Below are positions 34,300 through 43,992 of a stretch of DNA of 64,000 nucleotides, one piece after another; the first letter of the stretch is position 1, and every line of letters begins with the position of its first letter. A program made the position numbers and the translations under genes. The stretch is taken from NCBI RefSeq assembly GCF_020149765.1, contig NZ_CP083810.1:1-64000 (forward strand). Reading direction: 5' to 3'. Below the pieces are notes generated by a model. It ran no database searches. It was not told the origin of the DNA and was given only the letters and a program-made list of their open reading frames with translations. The DNA is from Pantoea agglomerans (lineage in GTDB: Bacteria; Pseudomonadota; Gammaproteobacteria; Enterobacterales; Enterobacteriaceae).

Positions 34300-35067
34300 A
34301 TGAATCATCAAGCTTTGTTGTTAAAAGGAATTGAGGATGGAATATACCCGGAAAACTTATTTAAGTTTAGAACAATTAGGCGCGGCAAACAGATTCTTCA
34401 AGACTGTACGTTCAGGTTCTCTAGTCCTACAGCTTTTAACGACCCGTTTGATTGCTCTTTGGATGAAGTCACCACCTATAAAATGTCTGAAATAAAGAAT
34501 TTTTTTGCTAGTTATGGAGGGTATTCAAAACTCCCACGAGAAAGACGCGATCTAATTGAGCAAGATAAGAGCGTCATTTCAAAATGGGTTAAGGATGCTA
34601 AAGATAAAGCCGTTAATTCGAGAGGTGTCTTAGCATTGTCAGGAAGTGTGGAGGAAATTCTTCTTTGGTCACATTATGCTGAGGATCATAAAGGTTTAGC
34701 TATTGAGTTATCCTTAAGAGAAGATTTAGGGTTCTTTCTAGGACCAAGGATCATGAAATATTATGATGAATATACACCTACAAATTACCTATCTGATCCG
34801 GAAGGTACAGTCGATGCTATCTTGTCAAGGAAATATGTAAAATGGGCGTATGAAAAGGAGTTTAGAATCTACAAAAAAGACTCAGCTAATGTTGACATTG
34901 CAATTAACCCAAATGCAATAAAATCAGTTTATTTTGGTTTAAAAACCAAACAGTCGGAAATTGATGACGTAAGAAGTATCTGTAGCACTCAGGCACTGAG
35001 TCATGTGCGTTTCTTCCAAGCTGAAAAGGTCTACGGGCAATTTAAGTTGAGTTTTAAAACTTTATAA
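34300..35067 (+). CDS. DUF2971 domain protein
   Basis: The 255-residue protein has the DUF2971 signature: an N-terminal LFKFRTI, then FRFSSPTAFNDPFDC (about residues 46-60), LLWSHYAEDHKGLAIEL (about 122-138), and a C-terminal KYVKWAYEKEFRIY (about 180-193). The family is widespread in accessory DNA and its chemistry is not established. It is AT-rich like its upstream partner, from which it is separated by 17 bp with a TGGAG site, so the two should be one operon. Confidence 0.8.
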   Translation: MNHQALLLKGIEDGIYPENLFKFRTIRRGKQILQDCTFRFSSPTAFNDPFDCSLDEVTTYKMSEIKNFFASYGGYSKLPRERRDLIEQDKSVISKWVKDAKDKAVNSRGVLALSGSVEEILLWSHYAEDHKGLAIELSLREDLGFFLGPRIMKYYDEYTPTNYLSDPEGTVDAILSRKYVKWAYEKEFRIYKKDSANVDIAINPNAIKSVYFGLKTKQSEIDDVRSICSTQALSHVRFFQAEKVYGQFKLSFKTL

Positions 35068-35257
35068 AATTCAATTTAGTGAGATAGCCTGATTACGGTC
35101 TTTTATAAAAAATATTTCCTTCAAGGATTCAAAACTATCGTGAACTTAGCACAACCGCCTCCCTCAGAAATTTTCAAAATCGCAAAAAGAGTTTACTGAT
35201 GAAAGCATGACTCCGTACTGCCACTCTGACGGCCTGTTACCGTAACGGAGATCTGCC

Positions 35258-35653
35258 ATGCGACTCAGGCTATTACATTCACTTTTCCTGTTTTTACCGC
35301 TTAAGCTGATGGCCGGCACCGTTGTGTATACCGATGCCGAACATCCTCCTCAGAATCTGACTGAAGAAAGCTCTGTTGTCTGGCTTGATGGCCCTGACCG
35401 CCTGCAGGACTCCATTTTCGGCCAGCTGGCTGCAGATCCGCAGTTGGCCGCTCAGCAGGCTCGCGAAATCATTCAGTCGCCGCAATGGCCCGAACAGCAG
35501 GGGCAAATTGCCCAAGCATATCGCCAGGTTGTGCATGCTTGGGAGATCGGACTTCATAAGTTCCCTGCCGTCGTTTTCGATGATCGAGATGTGGTTTATG
35601 GCACGGCCGACGTTGCTCGGGCTACCACGCTTCGTAGTCAGGGGGGTAAATGA
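35258..35653 (+). CDS. TIGR03757-family conjugative element protein
   Basis: The 131-residue protein has a signal peptide (cleavage after LMAG, about residue 19) and a thioredoxin-like TrbC-type mature part: TVVYTDAEHPPQNL near the start and HKFPAVVFDDRDVVYG near the end. It restarts the transfer gene order after the AT-rich insert, and its stop overlaps the following ATG. It is probably periplasmic. Confidence 0.85.
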   Translation: MRLRLLHSLFLFLPLKLMAGTVVYTDAEHPPQNLTEESSVVWLDGPDRLQDSIFGQLAADPQLAAQQAREIIQSPQWPEQQGQIAQAYRQVVHAWEIGLHKFPAVVFDDRDVVYGTADVARATTLRSQGGK

Positions 35654-36627
35654 TGCGTTTTTCCCCCAGAACACACTTCAACGCCGCAGGTGTTGCCACC
35701 GTGTTGGTAGCAGCCGCGACTCCGGCTACGGTTTCTGCCATTAATACTGCCAGCATTATTGCCAGTGCTATTACCCAGGACTGCATCAGCTGGCGCGTCA
35801 GCGGCATCTGTTACTGGCTGATGTGTACGCCCTTTGGCTGTTCGGTGAAAACCTCGGTTAAGGTGACCCACTTTATTCCTGAAGTGGTGGTGTCCACCTA
35901 CACCGGACCGGGTGGGAATCCCTGGACAGAGATGGCGTTTATGAGTGGTGCGTCCGGTACGATCGACAACGCTCTGACCAGCGGTGCGCCAGCCGGCGGC
36001 GGTAACGCCGCCGATATCAAGACCCCCGGGCAGCGCAAGTCGAACATTAAATTCAAGTACGCCGATGCGATAGGCCATCCTGCCACCTCCATCATTGGCG
36101 GCAGCATTCCCGGTTATTCGTGCGATACCGCCGCCACGCCATTTAATCCCTACTTTCTGAGCACGCTGGATTCACTTGTGTGGCGGTCGGGATTGCCTGA
36201 ATCGCTATATCCCGAGGCGCTGGTCCCCGGCCAGCGCGAACTGGGCAGCCAGGTCAGCGCCAACATGTGGGGCAATATTTATCCCCGTTCCGGCTTCGTC
36301 AGCCAGACAGACGATGACAAAGCCTCCGCCGTGGTCGCACAGCGGGTCGCCGACATTATTACCCGTTCGGGACAACCCCACGTTTACCAGGTACTGAAGG
36401 CATCGCACAGAGCCGGCTACTGGCCGCCAGGTGAGGTGAAGGAAAATACGGGTACGGCTAACCACAAATGGCAGCGGCTGGCGCCCACGCTTTCATCTTC
36501 CTGCGCCGTCTTCCCGGACGGCGCGCATCCCATTGCTCAGGACGGCAACGAAGCCTATGCGCTATGGCAGCCCTACAGCTGCTGCAAGCGACGCGGCCAG
36601 ACCTTCCTCTATTCAACTGACTTCTGA
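35650..36627 (+). CDS. TIGR03756-family protein (TraU-like)
   Basis: The 325-residue protein has a signal peptide (cleavage near residue 30, ATVSA) and many conserved Cys residues typical of TraU: CISWRVSGICYWLMC near residues 46-60 and a C-terminal PYSCCKRRGQTFLYS. TraU-type proteins support mating-pair assembly in the periplasm. It overlaps the upstream gene by 4 nt and precedes the next by 8 bp. Confidence 0.88.
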   Translation: MMRFSPRTHFNAAGVATVLVAAATPATVSAINTASIIASAITQDCISWRVSGICYWLMCTPFGCSVKTSVKVTHFIPEVVVSTYTGPGGNPWTEMAFMSGASGTIDNALTSGAPAGGGNAADIKTPGQRKSNIKFKYADAIGHPATSIIGGSIPGYSCDTAATPFNPYFLSTLDSLVWRSGLPESLYPEALVPGQRELGSQVSANMWGNIYPRSGFVSQTDDDKASAVVAQRVADIITRSGQPHVYQVLKASHRAGYWPPGEVKENTGTANHKWQRLAPTLSSSCAVFPDGAHPIAQDGNEAYALWQPYSCCKRRGQTFLYSTDF

Positions 36628-36635
36628 GAGGCACA

Positions 36636-38090
36636 ATGTCACCAGTTAAATTCAAACCGGCCGCGCTTGCGCTGTGCATCACTGCCGCTGCGCTATCCGC
36701 GCAGGCGGCCGACAATAATCAGTCCAGTGCATTCGGTATTTCACTTCCTTCAGTGAACAACAGCGCCATAGGCTACGGCAAGGACGTCAGCGGCGCGGTC
36801 TCTGACAAGCTTTACTATACGCTCGGCGGCGGCTCTGTAATTTCACAGCCGGCAACGCGCAGCAGCATGCGCAAACTCGGCATGAACGTCGGATGGAGCA
36901 GCGATCTGATGTGTGGCAATTTCGACCTGAAAACCACCGTTGGCAATCAGCTCAACGGGGTAACAAACGGATTCAAGAACCTCATGGGTGACGTGGTTCA
37001 GAATGCAACCGGTGCCGTAGCCAGCTTGCCGGCAATGATTATTCAGCGTGCCAATCCCGGCCTGTACGACATGCTCACAAACGGCGTGCTACAGGCAAAC
37101 GTCTCCTTTGATAAGGCCCAGCTCAACTGTCAGAACATGTCAAAACGCATGATGGATTTTGCCGGCAACAACAAATGGACGCAGGGCGCGGTAATGGACG
37201 AGTACCGCTCGCTTGTTAACAGCGGAGATGCGGATGCTGTGCGCGTGAACAATTCAGCTGACAAGTTACAAGGCAATTCAGGCCAGAACTGGATTGGCGG
37301 GCAAAAACGTGGAGGACAAGGGCAACAGGCTATCAGGCCGACACATGATCTGACGGCTGCAGGGTTCAACATGATGAACAGCCTGCCGGTGCTTAGTACG
37401 GATACGGTCAGTACCAACAGTTGTAACGGTGGTGCCTGCGCTAAATATTCAAGCGCCGAAGAAGCAGCGAAAGCGGTAGTCCAGGTCGTAGGGGACAGCT
37501 CGCTGCGAACCTGTAGCGATGCCTCTCAGTGCACCAGTGGTGATGCCGATCAGCAGCCGGGCGCCACGCAGGCCGGCACAGGCTTTGCTCCTATCCTGGA
37601 AGAGACCACTAAAGAAAACACCGAGCAGCTGGTCAAGCTGGTTAACGGTGCTGAGCAGCCAAATGCAACAAATCTGGCAAAACTCAAAACCGGTAGCCTT
37701 CCGATTACTGCCGGCGTGATCAGAGCATTACAAAGAGACCCAGACAATGCAGCCCTGACGGCCCGTCTCGCCGGAGAGCTGGCAATGGCTGATACCGTTG
37801 AAACCGCACTCATTATGCGCCGCATGATCGTTACCGGCATGTCTGAGCCTAACGCAGCAGCGCAGAATGCTGCAATTGAAGAAGGCGATCGCCGCGTTGC
37901 GGCTATTGATCGTGAGATCACCGCATTACGCAATGAGATGGAGCTTAAGCGCGAGCTGTCACGCAATTCAGTGCTGACCATTATCGATCGCGAAAACGGC
38001 CGCGTTAACAGCAACCCGCAGACGCAGAGCGATGACAGCACTGACAGTCGCATTAACCGCCTGGCCGTTCCTGAAACGGAAAGCAACTGA
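36636..38090 (+). CDS. TIGR03755-family protein (TraH-like)
   Basis: The 484-residue protein has a signal peptide (cleavage after SAQA at about residue 24), followed by a region with YYTLGGGSVISQPATR and NVGWSSDLMCGNFDLK, signature segments of the TIGR03755 family. The C-terminal third is a predicted coiled coil (Ala/Glu/Arg-rich, from about 370). As with TraH it is probably periplasmic or outer-membrane associated and important for pilus formation. The stop overlaps the next start (TGATG). Confidence 0.88.
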   Translation: MSPVKFKPAALALCITAAALSAQAADNNQSSAFGISLPSVNNSAIGYGKDVSGAVSDKLYYTLGGGSVISQPATRSSMRKLGMNVGWSSDLMCGNFDLKTTVGNQLNGVTNGFKNLMGDVVQNATGAVASLPAMIIQRANPGLYDMLTNGVLQANVSFDKAQLNCQNMSKRMMDFAGNNKWTQGAVMDEYRSLVNSGDADAVRVNNSADKLQGNSGQNWIGGQKRGGQGQQAIRPTHDLTAAGFNMMNSLPVLSTDTVSTNSCNGGACAKYSSAEEAAKAVVQVVGDSSLRTCSDASQCTSGDADQQPGATQAGTGFAPILEETTKENTEQLVKLVNGAEQPNATNLAKLKTGSLPITAGVIRALQRDPDNAALTARLAGELAMADTVETALIMRRMIVTGMSEPNAAAQNAAIEEGDRRVAAIDREITALRNEMELKRELSRNSVLTIIDRENGRVNSNPQTQSDDSTDSRINRLAVPETESN

Positions 38091-38470
38091 TGAGGGCACA
38101 GCCGATGAGAACCGAAAACGGCGCGCACCGCGCCTCATTTTTCCGCCGCCACCCTGCTCTGCTTCGCGTACTGTGTACTGCCGGTACTCTGTTGGCATTC
38201 CTGCTGGCCGGGCTCATTGTTGCGGACAAAGCCGTTAAAAATCCTGCCCAGGCCGCTGCATTCCGCGACTGGATGGATCATGCCCGCTATGGCTGGCTGG
38301 TATGGCGCCTTGCTGTTTATGGTGCGCTGGCGTGGGGTTTTGTGAAAATTTTCCGGGCGCTAGGCTTCGATCCGCAATACCGTCAGCCGCTGATCCGCAT
38401 TGCGGCGGTCAGCGTCATTTTTGCCGTTGTCTGTGAACTGGTGCTGCTCGGCGGCACAGGAGCGTCATGA
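38090..38470 (+). CDS. Small integral membrane protein in the transfer operon
   Basis: The 126-residue protein has three likely membrane spans (about 25-45, 67-88 and 98-120) with a basic N-terminus. Start and stop overlap both neighbours (TGATG before, ATGA after), so it is translated with TraH-like and TraG-like proteins. Proteins of this size occupy this site in PFGI-type clusters, but I have no family name for it. Confidence 0.8.
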   Translation: MRAQPMRTENGAHRASFFRRHPALLRVLCTAGTLLAFLLAGLIVADKAVKNPAQAAAFRDWMDHARYGWLVWRLAVYGALAWGFVKIFRALGFDPQYRQPLIRIAAVSVIFAVVCELVLLGGTGAS

Positions 38471-39978
38471 TGCTGACAAACAGCTATCTGGAGTATTTCC
38501 TTACCCTGCTCGGCTGGGTTGTAAACAACGGACTCTGGAACATCCTTATCACGACCGGACTATTTACCGTACCGGTCGCCTTCCGGCTTATCGGCATCTG
38601 GCTGAAAGTGCGTGAAGAGGGTGAAGACGAGGGAAATAAAGGTGCCCTGTCCATACCCCGCATGGAGCATGCTATTTATACATCGTTTCTGGTCATGATT
38701 GCCTGCTGCATGCCGCTGATGAATGTGGACATGAATACCATCAAATATGACACATCGCGCGCGCAATCCTGCGGCACATGGACGCCAAAAGCACCCGACG
38801 ACACAGGATATTCACCGGTCATATCCAGCATCAACGACCAGACTGCGGCCGCGCCGGTCTGGTGGTATCTGGTTCATAAGCTGGCGAAGGGGATCACTCA
38901 GGCTTCAGTAGCCACTATCCCCTGTCGGCCGGACATGCGTCAGCTCCGGTTTGAGGTTCAGCATACGCGGATTAACAATAAAGCTCTCGCGGAAGAGCTG
39001 CAGGACTTTACCAACGACTGCTACTCACTCGCATTGTATATGTGGAAGCGTCAGGATCAGGGGCAAACTAAAGACAAGACCACACTGCGTGATATCGAGT
39101 GGATAGGCAGCAAGACGTTCCTGAGTAATTATTACGGCAGTCTGCAGTCAAAAACTCCCCGCGCAGATTTTCCATGGAGCGAAAGCCGTGACAGCGGGCG
39201 TCCTGACACGGGCCGGGGCGGCTACCCGACTTGCAGTGAATGGTGGAATAAAGCGGAAACTGGCTTACAGGCCCGTGTTGTCGATCAGGCAGACCCGGGA
39301 TTATGGACACGTTTATCCGCTGCAATGACCATGATCGGCGGTAATTCTGCCGACTATAAGGAGGCCATTGTTCGCCGCCTGGTCAGTCCGGAGAGTCTGA
39401 CTGTATCGCAAGGGGGGCACGTATATGCCGGCTACGGGGGAAACGCAGATTTTACGCTCGATAATTCCGTTGCCAGGGTTGCCGCAACTGGCGGCACCGC
39501 ATTAGGCAGCCTGGCCGCGTTTCCGGCGTTTGATGCAATGCGCCAGGCATTACCCATGGTTCAGGCCGTTCTTCTGATGGCTATAGTGGTTATCTTGCCG
39601 CTTATCCTGGCGTTCTCCGCTTACGAGATTAAAACGGTAATTACGCTCACCTTTGTGCTCTTTGCGCTGAACTTCCTGACATTCTGGTGGGAGCTGGCGC
39701 GCTGGCTAGACAGCTGGCTCCTAACCGCGCTTTACAGCTCTGATACGCATAGCAGCTTTAACATGGCAGGCTTCCAAAACAGTTCTGATGATCTGATCAT
39801 GAACTTTGTCATGGCGACAATGTTCCTTGTGCTTCCGGCAGTATGGATGGGGACTCTGTCATGGGCTGGCGTCAGAATTGGTGGTGCGCTCGATGGGGCA
39901 TTCAGAAATGGCACAGCAAAAGTCGAACAAAGTGGGGGAGAGGCCGTAAATAAAATGAAAGGTGCCATGAAGTTATAA
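38467..39978 (+). CDS. TraG N-terminal domain protein of the transfer system
   Basis: The 503-residue protein has several membrane spans (about 12-40, 70-90, and a cluster at 355-410 and 430-455) and the TraG_N pattern, with the conserved PRMEHAIYTSFLVMIACCMPLM split around residues 59-80. TraG_N proteins are inner-membrane subunits needed for pilus assembly and mating-pair stabilisation. It is the last gene of the transfer operon and is followed by a bidirectional terminator. Confidence 0.88.
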   Translation: MMLTNSYLEYFLTLLGWVVNNGLWNILITTGLFTVPVAFRLIGIWLKVREEGEDEGNKGALSIPRMEHAIYTSFLVMIACCMPLMNVDMNTIKYDTSRAQSCGTWTPKAPDDTGYSPVISSINDQTAAAPVWWYLVHKLAKGITQASVATIPCRPDMRQLRFEVQHTRINNKALAEELQDFTNDCYSLALYMWKRQDQGQTKDKTTLRDIEWIGSKTFLSNYYGSLQSKTPRADFPWSESRDSGRPDTGRGGYPTCSEWWNKAETGLQARVVDQADPGLWTRLSAAMTMIGGNSADYKEAIVRRLVSPESLTVSQGGHVYAGYGGNADFTLDNSVARVAATGGTALGSLAAFPAFDAMRQALPMVQAVLLMAIVVILPLILAFSAYEIKTVITLTFVLFALNFLTFWWELARWLDSWLLTALYSSDTHSSFNMAGFQNSSDDLIMNFVMATMFLVLPAVWMGTLSWAGVRIGGALDGAFRNGTAKVEQSGGEAVNKMKGAMKL

Positions 39979-39990
39979 TTATTTAAGTAA

Positions 39991-40013
39991 CCTGGGGGGG
40001 GTAGCTCCCCAGG
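39991..40013. terminator. Bidirectional terminator between convergent genes
   Basis: CCTGGGG (39991-39997) and CCCCAGG (40007-40013) form a 7-bp stem between the traG-like gene and the convergent DUF3742-like gene. T-rich or A-rich DNA flanks are modest. Confidence 0.65.
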
Positions 40014-40014
40014 C

Positions 40015-40413
40015 CTAATCTTCTTCATTGTGTGTCTTAGATGATGTGAAAATTGAATCATCGGCGCCGTAATAGTAACCATATCCATCGCGGCCATTTC
40101 TGTACTCAGGCCCATATCCTGAGGTCGATTCGTCTGACCCACCAGAAGCTAAGTTATTTATTTGAACGTAGCGAACCATATATGCAAACCCAGCGACAGC
40201 GATAATAATGGCGCCAAGGAAAAAACCCACAACTAAGGCTAACGTCAGAAGCATTAGAACAGAAAAGGGAACAAACGACCTTCCTATTGCCCTAGGAACT
40301 CCTTTGCTATCGGCCCAAGCAGCAAAGCGAGAATTTGCATCGATATAAACGCATGTTAAGCGCTTCCATGCAGAAGCAGTTTTGATACCGCGCTCATAAG
40401 CAGATGAATTCAT
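40015..40413 (-). CDS. DUF3742-like membrane protein closing the transfer region
   Basis: The product of about 132 residues has an N-terminal amphipathic part, a hydrophobic stretch of about 35 residues (about 50-85) that can form one or two spans, and a Gly/Tyr/Ser-rich polar tail. A convergent gene for a DUF3742 protein is usual just behind the traG-like gene in PFGI/SPI-7 elements, and segments such as AWKRLTCVYIDANSRFAAWADS fit that family loosely. ATG at 40413 has a GAGG site 6 bp upstream; the in-frame GTG at 40419 lies inside the spacer. Confidence 0.68.
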   Translation of the reverse strand: MNSSAYERGIKTASAWKRLTCVYIDANSRFAAWADSKGVPRAIGRSFVPFSVLMLLTLALVVGFFLGAIIIAVAGFAYMVRYVQINNLASGGSDESTSGYGPEYRNGRDGYGYYYGADDSIFTSSKTHNEED

Positions 40414-40419
40414 ATGCAC

Positions 40420-41146
40420 CTCAGTTATTGAGTTCTAACAGAACGATACTAAATGTTCAGTATAAATGCACATCAAGTCAAGTATAGTTACATCATTCAT
40501 ATATACTCTCATTTAACCCCTGTCCGAGCCAAACCTGAAACCCCGCGCCCCTCTCCGGCAAAACCCCGGCGCCGGACCTGAAGCCCGGTTGCCCCCACTG
40601 ACCAGCCCCGGCCGCCCGACCCGAAGGGTCGGTACTGCAGTGGCTGATAAATGAGTGTTGTAACTAGTAGATGGGGAGTTGCTATGAGTAGTACCGCGGA
40701 TGCTTTCTCTCGTCTCCGACCGTCTGGCTTCTCTGCGCCTGAAAGGCCGCTGCGTCAACAGCGTCTGGCAGGGAATGGTTGGATTTGCGCGATATAAGCG
40801 GCAGGAAGCGGCTGATCCGCGCTACCGGCGCCATTCGACTGCAGAATGATATGTAGCTTCAGCTGGCGCCTTCATGCCGCTGCGCGGCATAACAAGGGCA
40901 GGCTGCGCACTGCTCGCCAGCCTTGAATAAACGGGCCTTTATTGTCGGCTTTGTGTCAGGAGCGAATGTTGCCAACATCGCAGATGTCACAACGAATCGG
41001 TAGCAGGACAACGGATTCACAAAAGCGGAACGGTAATAAGCGAAGCTATTTATTATTACTTGATGAAAATTTTCTGACCCATATGCAATAGTACCAACAA
41101 GAAACTAACGTTATCTTATCGTCTTATAGACTTGGGATAGCGATTT
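40420..41146. other. Gene-free 0.7-kb region with GC-rich inverted repeats
   Basis: No ORF here is convincing. The block 40510-40640 is very rich in C on the plus strand and contains the perfect inverted repeat CCGACCC-GAA-GGGTCGG (40616-40632). Around 40873-40887 is TGCCGC-TGC-GCGGCA. Composition and position, directly behind a transfer cluster, fit a non-coding functional site such as an origin of transfer or a regulatory RNA, but there is no direct evidence. The last 150 bp are AT-rich and probably hold the promoter of the gene at 41147. Confidence 0.5.
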
Positions 41147-42442
41147 ATGAAGAAACAGGTTTTAGCGGTGATGTCACTCTGTTGCATTGGTTCTGTGTTT
41201 GCGAAACCAGCTTCCCCAGATGATGACGTTCTATTCGTACCTAGCGAGAATCATCCTATAGTGGGTAGCCGCTTCAGCGAGTTGACGGATTTCCAGAAAA
41301 GTTTGCTGACGTTAGCCACAAACTGCAAGATCAAAGTCGTTAAGCCCGGGGCATTTGTTGATGGTAAGATGGGACGCGAAACGATGAATCTTATCAAGCA
41401 GGTGGCTGGTTGCGACCTTTACAAATCTGCACTCAGTGGCTCGCTAGCGGCAAAAGGAGTGGTGACTACTAAACTCTGGAAACTAGTCGCATCTGATGTT
41501 CCCGTACCTGATGCATTGTCTCGTTCTTTCATCATGTCATTGGGTTCAGAGGCGACGGATTATACCGTCATTGAGTTTAATACGCCGAGCGATGGTGGAA
41601 TCATTACCTGGGGGCCGCTAGGTGCAACAGCGGGACAGGTGTACCAAGTACAGAAGATACTTTCTACAGTTGACAAGGAGATCCCGAAGCTGATCGATAA
41701 CGCATTTGGTACCGAGGCCCAGTCGATCCGACTCCTTGCAGAGACTAAAAATGTTGCGGCGGCAGCAAAAATTGCCCTTGCAGTCAACGCGGTCAAAACT
41801 CGTAAAGCGATCTGGCATGCGGGATTCAAGGTGCTGGGTGAGGACGCACGCGTACGCGCGATTTACGGTCGTGTAATGAATCCTGGAATTTTAGAAGCAG
41901 TCAGCAATTTCTACCGATCTTACTGGGCTCATGGCTGGTGCCCGACCGAAGTGGATCTCGGATTTTTCATCGACCGAGCGGTACAGATGACACTCAAGCA
42001 GAACCATACCAACCAAGCGGCAGAGGATGTCATAGAGATAGAGAAAGCGAGCGGCAGCATACTCACCCCGGCGCAACGGCGACGCGCCATATCAGCGAAT
42101 TTTTGGCCGGGCAAGCTGATATATGTAGGTGATCGGCTGGCGCGCGATGTTGCTTACTACATTGACTATATTCCTAGAGCAGAATTGACCAACGAGACTT
42201 TACTAAAGTTGGTCGCCAAGCGCGGCGCGGCGCAACGTCAAGTACCGGGACAGCTGAACGATGAGGTCAAGCGGTGGAACGACCGTCTGGGAGTCTCGGC
42301 TAACGCCTATGGTTTAGTTGAACGCCCAGCTGCTGTACCCGTCGGGCTTGTCGGGGAACCCCCAGCCTGTACGATAGCTTACGCAGGAATGACGCAAAAT
42401 GTGATCATTAAAGGGGAAAAATTGCACTCTTCGGGTTTATGA
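41147..42442 (+). CDS. Secreted protein of unknown function with a possible peptidoglycan-binding start
   Basis: The 431-residue protein has a signal peptide (cleavage after VFAK, about residue 20). Residues 43-85 (LTDFQKSLLTLATNCKI, DGKMGRETMNLIKQ) are reminiscent of the three-helix peptidoglycan-binding module that is followed by 'DG.fG..T...i'. The middle part contains GGIITWGPLGATAGQV (about 149-164), and the rest is alpha-helical with two spaced Cys. I do not recognise the family. A cell-wall-directed role is a guess from the first 85 residues. It stands alone, with its own promoter region, between the transfer cluster and the accessory genes. Confidence 0.62.
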   Translation: MKKQVLAVMSLCCIGSVFAKPASPDDDVLFVPSENHPIVGSRFSELTDFQKSLLTLATNCKIKVVKPGAFVDGKMGRETMNLIKQVAGCDLYKSALSGSLAAKGVVTTKLWKLVASDVPVPDALSRSFIMSLGSEATDYTVIEFNTPSDGGIITWGPLGATAGQVYQVQKILSTVDKEIPKLIDNAFGTEAQSIRLLAETKNVAAAAKIALAVNAVKTRKAIWHAGFKVLGEDARVRAIYGRVMNPGILEAVSNFYRSYWAHGWCPTEVDLGFFIDRAVQMTLKQNHTNQAAEDVIEIEKASGSILTPAQRRRAISANFWPGKLIYVGDRLARDVAYYIDYIPRAELTNETLLKLVAKRGAAQRQVPGQLNDEVKRWNDRLGVSANAYGLVERPAAVPVGLVGEPPACTIAYAGMTQNVIIKGEKLHSSGL

Positions 42443-42851
42443 GTCTCTTGATAGTGGGTGATTTATTAAGCACCTAATCCCTAACCAATACTTTTTTCTT
42501 ACTTACCCAATCTGCTCAATAATTCCGATCCTTGTTCGTAGCCGTCCTTAGGACCTTGGGGGCAGCTTTATGCCGGAAGCGGACGTTAAAGCTTCCTCAA
42601 AAAATCATTACACGCGCTTAGAAAGAGAACTTGGGAACACTGATCATGCAGACTATAAATTTGCAAAAAGCAAGAAAAGTGCTTTACACATTATGATTTA
42701 TCGATCATCAAATGGCACTTAATGTTATCAACCATATATTAATTCCCATTTAAAGTATTTGAAGCAGAAAAATTTTTTCAGAACTGCCGGTTCACTCAGT
42801 GAAAAGCATAATTTTGCTATTTGGTAAAGGGTAATCGAATTTCGTAGCAAC
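42443..42851. other. Gene-free stretch, nothing recognised
   Basis: This 409-bp stretch between convergent genes is AT-rich and shows no supported ORF, repeat or strong terminator hairpin. Confidence 0.6.
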
Positions 42852-43649
42852 TCACTTAATGGCTTCTGGAATATTAAATATTTTATCAATGTCACATTCA
42901 GGATCGGACAGGTTTAAATAAGGCACGTAGGATGGCTCTTTCAGGTGTGCAATGAACCAGTCATGCTGGAAACGTCCGCCCTCCGTGAAAATATCACCAC
43001 CTGTTGTGAGTGGGATTGTATAGCTGATTTGATTCTCATCAAGATTGATTCTGAACGTCACTTTTACAGCCGGCTTGGCACCATAATGCTTTGCCATTAA
43101 CGAATTAAATTCTTTAACGTATCCTGAGGAAGATATGATAAAAGGCACATGTGGTGCGAGGTCAACTACGTCCAGCCGGTCAAATTCAGTGCCAGTAAGA
43201 CTTTCGAGCAGTCCATTAAACCTTAATGCCATGGCTGCTGCCACCCATTTTGTCTGACCAGGTTCAAGCATTACAGGGGATCGGTTTTAATCCGGATTGG
43301 GGGACAGCATACATCCTCCTCCTCCCGTTGAGCCTCGAGTTGAAGCATCATGGCTGTTTAAAAGTGTCAGTTCAGCGGAAGTCAGCAGAACGGGTGTCTT
43401 GCCATAATTTCTGAGCTGCAAAGCCACAAAGGCATCATCATCCATGAGAGTTGGAATGTCTGCACGGGGACGCGTAGGCACAAGCCGTGCCTGAATGACC
43501 GATATCTTCAGATCATTTTTGGAAAACAGACGTTCATATATACGGCTAAAAAAATCAGTCGCGCTGTTTAAATTACTTAAAAAAGTCACAAAGGCAGCGA
43601 TAATCGCTACTAATGCCACGATTTGGTTCTTTGATTTGCCTGCTCTCAT
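42852..43649 (-). pseudogene. Single-span membrane protein gene interrupted by an in-frame TAA
   Basis: From ATG at 43649 the frame encodes 120 residues: a membrane span near the N-terminus (about residues 10-28) followed by a strand-rich domain with AFVALQLRNYGKTPVLLTSAE split at the motif level. It then meets TAA at 43287-43289. The same frame continues without another stop for 145 codons to 42852, and the downstream part (LEPGQTKWVAAAMALRF, later FRINLDENQISY) reads as the natural continuation of the domain. A full product would have 265 residues. Either one nonsense change (from AAA, CAA or GAA) has inactivated it, or the two parts are made separately, with ATG at 43271 as a restart. Function unknown. 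Confidence 0.65.
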
Positions 43650-43992
43650 GGTTCGTTTAATTCTCGCATACTCTTTTTAGTGACACACACTCTACAAAAT
43701 GAACATCTCTATGACCACGCTATCGAGCCGGTTAAAAAAAGCCTGTGAGTGAAACCAACGGCGGGATTAACCGCGGCTGGCTGAAAATTAGCCTCAGATT
43801 TAATGTCTTTTCCCGATAGTTCAATAAACCGCATTCAGGACACGAGCCTGTATTTACCTTTAAAATGCTTACGGTAGCAAGGTGTGGGTACAGGATCATT
43901 ACGGAGTACACGCCTACTTTCCTAAGCTGGCAATGGATCTCACAGTCATCGCCATACAGACAAAATTGGTTAGGGAAACACAGGAGGAGTCA
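43650..43992. other. Divergent intergenic stretch, nothing recognised
   Basis: The 343 bp between the membrane-protein pseudogene and the gene at 43993 contain no supported ORF, apart from an in-frame upstream extension of the latter that lacks a ribosome binding site. Promoters for both directions are presumably here. Confidence 0.5.

Noticed and set aside
40513..40758. 81-residue Arg/Gly/Pro-rich minus-strand ORF
   Set aside because: Composition simply reflects the C-rich tract; it has no ribosome binding site and no protein-like pattern.
40850..40930. Integron attC-like sequence (hairpin followed by AACAAGG)
   Set aside because: The paired R and L sites of attC cannot be found, and there is no integrase or cassette array.
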